Assembly (NCBI RefSeq): GCF_014648875.1
Contig: NZ_BMRY01000001.1
Span: 1,285,304-1,349,303, forward strand
From: Streptomyces parvus
GTDB lineage: Bacteria > Actinomycetota > Actinomycetes > Streptomycetales > Streptomycetaceae
DNA: 64,000 bases
Direction: 5' to 3'
Part shown: positions 16,600-22,586 of the stretch, one piece after another
How positions within the stretch are numbered: position 1 is the stretch's first letter
Layout of the letters: each line of letters starts with the position of its first letter
Made by a program: the position numbers and the translations under genes
Notes under the pieces: model-generated
What the model was told of the DNA's origin: nothing
What the model saw: the letters and a program-made list of their open reading frames with translations, nothing else
Databases searched by the model: none

Positions 16600-18168
16600 A
16601 TGGCCACTGAAGACAAGAACCGCGCCACCGCGGCCGCGATCCTGCCGCTCGTCGGCGGGGCCGCGAACGTCGCCTCCATCGCCCACTGCATGACCCGGCT
16701 CCGCCTCGGGCTGCACGACAGGTCCCTCGTCGACGACGAGGCGCTGAAGGCCCTGCCCGCCGTGATGGGCGTCGTCGAGGACGACACGTACCAGATCGTG
16801 CTGGGACCGGGCACGGTCGCCCGGGTCACCCCGGAGTTCGAGCAGCTGGTGGAGGAGGCCCGCGAGGCCGCACCGGCCCCTGACCCCGGTGGTCCGGCCG
16901 CCGTCTCCGCCGACGATCTGGCGGCACAGGGCGCGGCGATCAAGGCACAGCAGAAGGCGAAGAACGCGACGCCCTTCAAGCTGTTCCTGCGGAAGATCGC
17001 CAACATCTTCGTGCCGCTGATCCCGGCACTGATCGGCTGCGGGATCATCGCGGGCCTGAACGGTCTGCTGGTGAACCTTCAGTGGCTGCCCGCCGTGACG
17101 CCCGCGCTGGCGGCGATGGCGTCGGGCTTCATGGCGCTGATCGCGGTGTTCGTGGGCTACAACACGGCGAAGGAGTTCGGCGGTACGCCGATCCTGGGCG
17201 GTGCGGTCGCGGCGATCATCGTCTTCCCGGGCGTCGCGAACATCGACGCCTTCGGCCAGACCCTCTCGCCCGGCCAGGGCGGTGTGCTCGGCGCGCTGGG
17301 CGCCGCGGTCCTCGCGGTGTACGTGGAGAAGTGGTGCCGCCGCTGGGTGCCGGAGGCGCTGGACGTCCTGGTCACCCCGACCCTCACGGTGCTGATCTCC
17401 GGCCTGGTGACGATCTTCGGCCTGATGTTCGTGGCCGGGGAGATCTCCTCCGCGATCGGCACGTTCGCCGACTGGCTGCTCTCCAACGGCGGCGCGGGCG
17501 CGGGCTTCGTGCTCGGCGGCCTGTTCCTGCCGCTGGTCATGCTGGGCCTGCACCAGGCGCTGATCCCGATCCACACGACCCTCATCGAGCAGCAGGGCTA
17601 CACGGTCCTGCTGCCGATCCTGGCGATGGCCGGGGCCGGCCAGGTCGGCGCGGCGATGGCGGTCTACTTCCGCCTCCCCCGCAACGAGTCGATCCGCCGC
17701 ACCATCAAGTCGGCGCTCCCGGCGGGCCTGCTGGGCGTCGGAGAACCGCTGATCTACGGCGTCTCGCTCCCGCTGGGCCGCCCGTTCATCACGGCGTGCG
17801 TGGGCGGGGCGTTCGGCGGCGGCTTCGTCGGCCTGTTCAACCAGCTCGGCGACACGGTCGGCTCGACGGCCATCGGCCCGTCCGGCTGGGCCCTGTTCCC
17901 GCTGCTGGACGGCAACCACGGCCTGGGCTCGACGATCGCGATCTACGGGGCCGGTCTGCTGGTGGGCTACGTCGCCGGCTTCCTGGCCACGTATTTCTTC
18001 GGCTTCAGCAAGGACCTGCTGACCGAGTTCAACGTCTCCCAGGAACCGGCCCCGTCCACGATCGCGGCGACGGGCGGCACGACCCCTTCCGCGACGCCCC
18101 CTTCCGCGGGCGGCCCGGACACCCCGGACCCCGGCACCGACCCGGCGAAGGCCCCGGCGGGGGTCTGA
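16600..18168 (+). CDS. murP: PTS permease EIIBC, probably for N-acetylmuramic acid (MurP-like)
   Basis: A 522-residue phosphotransferase permease. The N-terminal EIIB domain (residues 1-85) carries the phosphorylated Cys in ANVASIAHCMTRLRLGL, followed by a short linker and an EIIC membrane domain with about ten helices (KLFLRKIANIFVPLIPALIGCGIIAGLNGLL through LLGVGEPLIYGVSLPLGRPF). No EIIA domain is fused, so phosphate must come from a separate EIIA such as Crr. The position after murQ argues for MurNAc; sequence alone would also allow a related sugar. The last 60 residues are a Pro/Thr-rich tail. ATG at 16600 has CAAGGCACC rather than a good ribosome binding site. Confidence 0.88.
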   Translation: MATEDKNRATAAAILPLVGGAANVASIAHCMTRLRLGLHDRSLVDDEALKALPAVMGVVEDDTYQIVLGPGTVARVTPEFEQLVEEAREAAPAPDPGGPAAVSADDLAAQGAAIKAQQKAKNATPFKLFLRKIANIFVPLIPALIGCGIIAGLNGLLVNLQWLPAVTPALAAMASGFMALIAVFVGYNTAKEFGGTPILGGAVAAIIVFPGVANIDAFGQTLSPGQGGVLGALGAAVLAVYVEKWCRRWVPEALDVLVTPTLTVLISGLVTIFGLMFVAGEISSAIGTFADWLLSNGGAGAGFVLGGLFLPLVMLGLHQALIPIHTTLIEQQGYTVLLPILAMAGAGQVGAAMAVYFRLPRNESIRRTIKSALPAGLLGVGEPLIYGVSLPLGRPFITACVGGAFGGGFVGLFNQLGDTVGSTAIGPSGWALFPLLDGNHGLGSTIAIYGAGLLVGYVAGFLATYFFGFSKDLLTEFNVSQEPAPSTIAATGGTTPSATPPSAGGPDTPDPGTDPAKAPAGV

Positions 18169-18182
18169 CCTCCGCCCCCGAG

Positions 18183-18229
18183 CGCGGCCGGCCTCCGCCA
18201 CCCACCCCCGGGGGCGGAGGCCGGCCGCG
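18183..18229 (+). terminator. Strong hairpin terminator after the MurNAc operon
   Basis: Arms CGCGGCCGGCCTCCGCC (18183-18199) and GGCGGAGGCCGGCCGCG (18213-18229) are perfect 17-bp complements with a 13-nt loop, 15 bp after the permease stop. Confidence 0.88.
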
Positions 18230-18300
18230 TCCTGCGGACTACGTCTCAAGGGCCGCCCCACCCCGGTCTCCGGCCCGATCCGCCCTGGCATCCCGCCGCC

Positions 18301-18313
18301 TAGCGTCGTCCCC
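18301..18313 (+). promoter_or_regulatory. Leaderless-type -10 before the Rossmann reductase gene
   Basis: TAGCGT (18301-18306), seven bases, then ATG at 18314: the same TAnnnT-N7-ATG arrangement as before the HD gene at 9391, without a ribosome binding site. Confidence 0.55.
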
Positions 18314-18934
18314 ATGCGAATCGGACTGCTCGGCACCGGAAATGTCGCCCGCGCCCTGGCCAACGGCTGGCGCGCCGCAGGGCACGACGTACTCCTCGGA
18401 TCGCGTCAACCGAAGGAACGGACCGACCTCGGCCTGCCCGTCGCGGGCCTCGACGAGACAGCCGCCCATGCGGAGGTCCTGGTCAACGCGACGCCCGGCG
18501 GCGTCTCCGTGGACCTGCTCCGCTCGATCGGTGCCCCGGCGCTGGCCGGCACCCTCCTGATCGACGTCGGGGTCGGCCTCTCCGACGACTTCAGCGCCCT
18601 CACCCACCCCAACAGCAGCCTGGGCGAACTGATCCAGGAGGCCTTCCCCCTGACCCCCGTCGTCAAGACGCTCTGCACGATGGACTCGACCACCATGGTC
18701 GCCCCGGGCGAACTCACCGAACCGGGCACGGTCTTCCTCTCCGGCGACGACCCCGAGGCCAAGGCCACCACGGGCCGGCTGCTCACGGACCTCGGCTGGC
18801 CGGCCTCCTCCCAGCTCGACATCGGCGGCATCACGACCGCACGCGGCCAGGAGCACTTCGCGTTCCTGTTCATGGGGATCGCGGGCGGAGTGAACTCCCA
18901 CACCTTCAACATCAAGGTCGTCACCCGCCCGTAG
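18314..18934 (+). CDS. NAD(P)-binding Rossmann protein, F420-dependent NADP reductase-like
   Basis: A 206-residue dinucleotide-binding protein. MRIGLLGTGNVARALANGWRAAGHDVLLGSR is a clear GxGxxA nucleotide-binding motif followed by SRQPK, where the basic residues suggest NADP. The order VLVNATPGGVSVDLL, LIDVGVGLSDDF and VVKTLCTMDSTTMVAP, then a dimer-like C-terminus, matches the NADPH:F420 oxidoreductase / F420-dependent reductase family. The substrate is not readable. The upstream signal suggests a leaderless mRNA. It stands alone between a terminator and a convergent Uma2 gene. Confidence 0.82.
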   Translation: MRIGLLGTGNVARALANGWRAAGHDVLLGSRQPKERTDLGLPVAGLDETAAHAEVLVNATPGGVSVDLLRSIGAPALAGTLLIDVGVGLSDDFSALTHPNSSLGELIQEAFPLTPVVKTLCTMDSTTMVAPGELTEPGTVFLSGDDPEAKATTGRLLTDLGWPASSQLDIGGITTARGQEHFAFLFMGIAGGVNSHTFNIKVVTRP

Positions 18935-18946
18935 GCACCCGACGGA

Positions 18947-19558
18947 TCACGAAGCGCCCGGGAACTCCTCCGTCGGCAGCTGTACGTCGAACGGGGACGG
19001 CACGGTCAGCGGCTTGCCGAACGGCACCGCGTCCGTGAGCTTGAAGGTGCCGTCCTCGTTCGGCTCGGTGAACAGCGTGACCATCGGCCCCCGGGTGTCG
19101 AACCGGTCGATCAGCAGATACATCGGGACGCCCGCCCGGGCATACGCGCGGTACTTCTTGGTGCGCTCCTCCCGGGCGTTGCCGCGCGAGGTGATCTCGA
19201 CGACGAGCAGCGCCTCGGCGGCGTCCATCGGGTCGCTGGTCTCGGGATCGGCGTCTGTGATCAATACCCTCGGCATGACCACCAGATCGGGGACGTACAG
19301 CTTGCCCAGCGGGGCAATGTGGACGCCGAGGGTCTGGTAGATCCCCAGCCCATCGGGCAGGCCCCTGTAGAGACGGCTCTGTACCGCCTCGGCGATCCCG
19401 TTGTGGTGTGCGTGCGGCGGCGGTACCAAAACGATCTGCCCCTCGTCGATCTCGGCGCGCCACCCCTCGGGCACGTCCAGCTCACGCCATGTCTGCAGGA
19501 GGTAGTCCCACGCGCGCCCATCCGATGTCTGGCCGTTCTCGACAAACGCTGCGGTCAT
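18947..19558 (-). CDS. Uma2-family (DUF820) putative endonuclease
   Basis: A 203-residue Uma2 protein, a restriction-endonuclease-like fold very abundant in Streptomyces with no settled role. The family frame is visible: EIDEGQIVLVPPPHAHHNGIAEAVQSRL, YVPDLVVMPR (Asp), LLVVEITSRGNAREERTKKYRAYARAGVPMYLLIDR (Glu, Lys and the closing YLLID). The catalytic-type residues PD...E-I-T...K appear intact. ATG at 19558 follows AAGAAGGGACCCG. It is convergent with the Rossmann gene. Confidence 0.88.
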   Translation of the reverse strand: MTAAFVENGQTSDGRAWDYLLQTWRELDVPEGWRAEIDEGQIVLVPPPHAHHNGIAEAVQSRLYRGLPDGLGIYQTLGVHIAPLGKLYVPDLVVMPRVLITDADPETSDPMDAAEALLVVEITSRGNAREERTKKYRAYARAGVPMYLLIDRFDTRGPMVTLFTEPNEDGTFKLTDAVPFGKPLTVPSPFDVQLPTEEFPGAS

Positions 19559-19777
19559 CGCGGGTCCCTTCTTCCGTGGCCTTGCCGAGCAGGCTAGATC
19601 GGGGTTTCACGGCCGCCGGCCGTTCCCTCACAGCGTCCCACGAACGAGTGGTCGCGCGCAGGCAGCGCGCCCTTGCCGCCCGGCGACGCCGGCCCGTCCG
19701 CGGACATGAATTCCCCAGGAATCAGCGCGTGTAGGAAAAACATCAGCGGGAACCCGAATTTTCGGAGGTTGATAATC

Positions 19778-19948
19778 ATGGTTCCCCTGCTTCTCGTTCT
19801 TCTGCTCGCCCTGCTTCTCTTCGGTGCCGGATTCGCGGTCAAGGCCCTCTGGTGGATAGCCGTGATCGTCCTGGTGCTCTGGCTCATAGGGTTCTTCGTC
19901 CGGCCCGCCGCGAGCGGTGGCCGACGTGGCCGGTGGTACCGCTGGTAG
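19778..19948 (+). CDS. Small hydrophobic membrane protein (56 aa)
   Basis: A 56-residue protein consisting of one long or two short membrane helices (VPLLLVLLLALLLFGAGFAVKALWWIAVIVLVLWLIGFFV) and a basic Arg/Trp-rich tail. ATG at 19778 is chosen because TCGGAGGTT lies 8-14 bases upstream; longer starts would add a polar region lacking this signal. Proteins of this kind are commonly labelled hydrophobic proteins in Streptomyces; some are stress-induced. The following gene encodes a PRC-barrel protein, and the pair may share regulation. Confidence 0.8.
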   Translation: MVPLLLVLLLALLLFGAGFAVKALWWIAVIVLVLWLIGFFVRPAASGGRRGRWYRW

Positions 19949-20060
19949 TCGCGCCGGGTGTAGGCCGCCCCTCCCCGGGCACACGAAGTCCGATCGCCGG
20001 AAGAGCACCGGGAAAACACCGGAAGGAATGACCCGGGCGACCTTCACGAAAGGAGCCACA

Positions 20061-20414
20061 ATGAGCGACTCCCTGTGGGGCTACCAGCCATCGAGCGGTC
20101 ATACCGCGGGAATCGATCTGACCGGCTATTCGGTCGAGGCGACCGACGGAAGTATCGGAAAGGTCGACAAGCATTCCGACGAGGTGGGCTCGGCCTATCT
20201 GCTCGTCGACATCGGGGGCTGGATCTTCGGCAAGGACGTCCTGCTGCCCGCCGGCACGGTGAAGCGCATCGACACGGAGGACCGGAAGGTCCACGTCGAG
20301 CTCACCAAGGAACAGGTCAAGGACTCCCCGGAGTTCGACCGTCACCGGCAGACCGAGGACCCGGGCTACCACGAGCAACTGTCCGCGTACTACCTGACGT
20401 ACCGCATCATGTGA
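20061..20414 (+). CDS. PRC-barrel domain protein
   Basis: A 117-residue soluble protein with a PRC-barrel fold: DLTGYSVEATDGSIGKVDKHSDEVGSAYLLVDIGGWIFGKDVLLPAGTVKRIDTEDRKVHVELTKEQVKDSPEF follows the beta-strand and LPAxxV pattern of the family. The C-terminal 25 residues are Tyr-rich (HEQLSAYYLTYRIM). ATG 20061 has AAAGGAGCCACA directly upstream; a further in-frame ATG 36 bases earlier (MTRATFTKGAT) has no such signal. PRC barrels typically bind other proteins or RNA. A terminator hairpin follows. Confidence 0.85.
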   Translation: MSDSLWGYQPSSGHTAGIDLTGYSVEATDGSIGKVDKHSDEVGSAYLLVDIGGWIFGKDVLLPAGTVKRIDTEDRKVHVELTKEQVKDSPEFDRHRQTEDPGYHEQLSAYYLTYRIM

Positions 20415-20439
20415 CGCAGACCGGCGTACGCCCCCGAAC

Positions 20440-20480
20440 GGCGGCGGGCCCGACCCCGAGGAGGGGCCGGCCCCGCCGCC
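20440..20480 (+). terminator. Hairpin after the PRC-barrel gene
   Basis: An 18-nt left arm from 20440 (GGCGGCGGGCCCGACCCC) pairs with the right arm ending at 20480 (GGGGCCGGCCCCGCCGCC) with two mismatches, across a five-base loop. It runs directly into a 13-bp tandem repeat. Confidence 0.65.
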
Positions 20481-20556
20481 TCACGCGTGAACCTCACGCG
20501 TGAACCTCACGCGTGAACCTCACGCGTGAACCTCACGCGCGGACCTCACGCGCGGG
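20479..20556. repeat. 13-bp tandem repeat, six copies
   Basis: Four identical units CCTCACGCGTGAA (20479-20530) are followed by CCTCACGCGCGGA (20531-20543) and CCTCACGCGCGGG (20544-20556). Each of the first four holds the 10-bp palindrome TCACGCGTGA. The array lies between the convergent PRC-barrel and SMI1/KNR4-like genes. Confidence 0.9.
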
Positions 20557-20567
20557 ACGGACTCCCC

Positions 20568-21206
20568 TCAGCCCGCCAGGTCCGACCAGAACGGCACCCG
20601 GTCCCCGGCGGCACGCTCCGGCCAGGCCCTGTCCGAGCCCGGATCCCCGAACTCCCGCTCCACCCACTCCACCAGGTCTCGCCCGTAGTGAATGGTGTCC
20701 GCACCGACGACGGAGAGCACCACCCGCCCGGGAGCAACCGACTTCCCCTCCCCCGCCGCCAGATACCGGTGCCCGTGGAGCGGGATCAGCGTCGGTACGG
20801 TGGCGAGCGCGGCCCGTGCCGCCGCGACGGCCTCCGCCGGGTCCGCCGGGCGCGGCCCCCACCGCCCGCCGGGCAGCCAGCAGCCGTGCTCCACCGAGAA
20901 CAGCATCCCCTCCACCGGCCACCCCAGCCGCTCCCGGATCACGTCCGGGTCGCCGTCCCGCCAGTCGGGCCACGGGTTCCGCGGGGACTCGCCCTCCTTC
21001 GGGGGCGCCGCCCGGTCCACCGGCAGCCCGGCCGCCAGGAAGGCCCGGTGGCCGGGGGCGAACACGATGCCGTACTCCGCCTCGATCCGGTCGAACTCCG
21101 CATCGCTCAGCCCGGGTTCCAGCACGCACACGCCCAGCTCCGCCAGCCGGCGTGCCGCCCGTGCCCCTGCCCGTACTCCCTCGCGTACCGCCTCGTCACC
21201 GGTCAT
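20568..21206 (-). CDS. SMI1/KNR4 family protein
   Basis: A 212-residue protein with the SMI1/KNR4 (SUKH) frame: GLSDAEFDRIEAEYGIVFAPGHRAFLAAGLPVDRA, then DPDVIRERLGWPVEGMLFSVEHGCWLPGGRWGPRP, and VPTLIPLHGHRYLAAG, with the Trp/Pro/Gly positions typical of the fold. Many such proteins are immunity factors against contact toxins, while others are plain housekeeping proteins; no toxin gene is adjacent, so no immunity role is claimed. ATG at 21206. It is divergent from the LacI regulator, whose operator lies 26-40 bp upstream. Confidence 0.83.
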   Translation of the reverse strand: MTGDEAVREGVRAGARAARRLAELGVCVLEPGLSDAEFDRIEAEYGIVFAPGHRAFLAAGLPVDRAAPPKEGESPRNPWPDWRDGDPDVIRERLGWPVEGMLFSVEHGCWLPGGRWGPRPADPAEAVAAARAALATVPTLIPLHGHRYLAAGEGKSVAPGRVVLSVVGADTIHYGRDLVEWVEREFGDPGSDRAWPERAAGDRVPFWSDLAG

Positions 21207-21231
21207 CGGAGCAGCGTAACGACCACCGCTC

Positions 21232-21246
21232 TGGGAGCGCTCTCAA
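21232..21246. promoter_or_regulatory. LacI/CebR-type operator, copy 1
   Basis: TGGGAGCGCTCTCAA is a near-perfect palindrome matching the CebR/LacI sugar-operator consensus TGGGAGCGCTCCCA of actinobacteria. It lies 154-168 bp upstream of the lacI start codon and is likely an autoregulatory site. Confidence 0.75.
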
Positions 21247-21399
21247 CGCTGTCGGCGCCCGGCGCTAGGCTGTAGACGATCCGGCGGCGACACCGAGCAC
21301 GCATCACGCACAGGTACGCGCAGACGCAGACGCGAGAGGCAGACGCGGAAGCACGCACCCGCCCGCGTATCGCCGCCCCGTCGACAAGGAGCGACCGCC

Positions 21400-22443
21400 T
21401 TGCCCGAGCAGTCCCCCGGGTCCCGCCCCACCCTGGAAGCCGTCGCCGCACGCGCGGGGGTGTCGCGGGCCACCGCCTCGCGGGTCGTCAACGGGGGCGA
21501 CGGCGTCCGCAAGCCGCTCGTGGACAAGGTGCTCAAGGCCGTCGAGGAGCTGGGCTACATCCCGAACCACGCGGCGCGGACCCTCGTCACGCGGCGCACC
21601 GGCGCGGTGGCCGTGGTCATCGCGGAGCCGGAGACCCGGTTCTTCTCGGACCCCTTCTTCTCCCAGCAGATCCGGGGCATAAGCAAGGAGCTCACCGCCC
21701 ACGACACCCAGCTCGTCCTGCTGCTCGTGGAGGGGCCCGGGGACTTCGACCGGATCGCCCGGTATCTGGCCGGCGGCCATGTCGACGGGGCGCTCGCGTT
21801 CTCCCTGCACACCGACGACCCGGTCCCCGCGATCACCCGGCGGGCGGGCATCCCGGCGGTGTACGGCGGGCGGCCCAGCTGGACCGCCGACCCGGGCGAC
21901 CAGGCCGTCCCGTACGTCGACGCGGACAACCGGGGCGGGGCGCGGATGGCCGTGCAGTATCTGCGGGACCTCGGGCGGGAGCGCATCGCGCACATCGCCG
22001 GGCCCGCCGACCAGACCTCCGCGATGGACCGGCTGGACGGCTACCGGGACGTGCTGCTGGACGTGGACCCGACGCTCGTCGCCGACGGGGCGTTCACCGT
22101 GGAGAGCGGGGCCCGGGCGATGGCGGAGCTGCTGGAGAGGCGGCCCGACCTGGACGCGGTGTTCGCCGCCAACGACCTGATGGCCTCGGGCGCGCTGCGG
22201 GTCCTGCGCGAGCGGGGGATCCCGGTGCCGGAGCAGGTGGCGCTGGTGGGGTTCGACGACATGGACTCGGTGGCCTCGGAGACCGATCCCCCGCTGACGA
22301 CCGTCGGCCAGGAGATCGAGGGGCAGGGGCGGCTGATGGCCCGCCTGCTGCTGCGCGCCCTGGACCGGGACCGTACGGGCAGCGGGGACGTTCCGGAGTC
22401 GGTGATCACCCCGGTCACGCTGGTACGGCGGGCCTCCGCCTGA
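21400..22443 (+). CDS. LacI-family regulator of the beta-glucan unit
   Basis: A 347-residue LacI/GalR repressor: HTH TLEAVAARAGVSRATASRVVNGGDGVRKPLVDKVLKAVEELGYIPNHAARTL (residues 9-60) then a periplasmic-binding-protein-like sensor ending GDVPESVITPVTLVRRASA. TTG at 21400 is the start, supported by AAGGAG at 21386-21391. The GAGAGCGCTCTC palindromes before this gene, the glucanase gene and the transporter operon make it the obvious local repressor. The inducer is inferred to be a beta-1,3-gluco-oligosaccharide from the enzymes it would control. It is related to the CebR/BglR group. Confidence 0.9.
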   Translation: MPEQSPGSRPTLEAVAARAGVSRATASRVVNGGDGVRKPLVDKVLKAVEELGYIPNHAARTLVTRRTGAVAVVIAEPETRFFSDPFFSQQIRGISKELTAHDTQLVLLLVEGPGDFDRIARYLAGGHVDGALAFSLHTDDPVPAITRRAGIPAVYGGRPSWTADPGDQAVPYVDADNRGGARMAVQYLRDLGRERIAHIAGPADQTSAMDRLDGYRDVLLDVDPTLVADGAFTVESGARAMAELLERRPDLDAVFAANDLMASGALRVLRERGIPVPEQVALVGFDDMDSVASETDPPLTTVGQEIEGQGRLMARLLLRALDRDRTGSGDVPESVITPVTLVRRASA

Positions 22444-22529
22444 AGCGAGGCCGCTCCCGGGGCCGGCTCCGGCCCCGGTTCCGGTTCCGGTTCCGGTTCC
22501 GCGCAAACGTACGGCGGGCCTCCGCCTGA
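22423..22529 (+). repeat. Duplicated 3' end of the LacI gene
   Basis: A 21-bp stretch covering the last codons and stop of lacI (22423-22443, beginning GTACGGCGGGCCTCC) recurs exactly at 22509-22529. A GGTTCC hexamer tract (about four copies, 22477-22500) lies between them. The duplication supplies the left arm of the terminator hairpin. Confidence 0.75.
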
Positions 22530-22547
22530 GGAACCGGAGACCCGCCG
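22512..22547. terminator. Bidirectional terminator between lacI and the GH81 gene
   Basis: Arms CGGCGGGCCTCCG (22512-22524) and CGGAGACCCGCCG (22535-22547) pair with one mismatch and a 10-nt loop, between two convergent stop codons. Confidence 0.75.
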
Positions 22548-22586
22548 CGCTCTACGTCACCCTCACCGGTCGTCGACCGGCATCGG

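Noticed and set aside
14572..18363. A 1263-codon open frame antisense to the MurNAc operon
   Set aside because: It runs through four well-supported genes, including murQ with its SIS signatures, and lacks any recognisable domain.
20479..20556. A CRISPR array
   Set aside because: Units are only 13 bp and contiguous without spacers; no cas genes are nearby.
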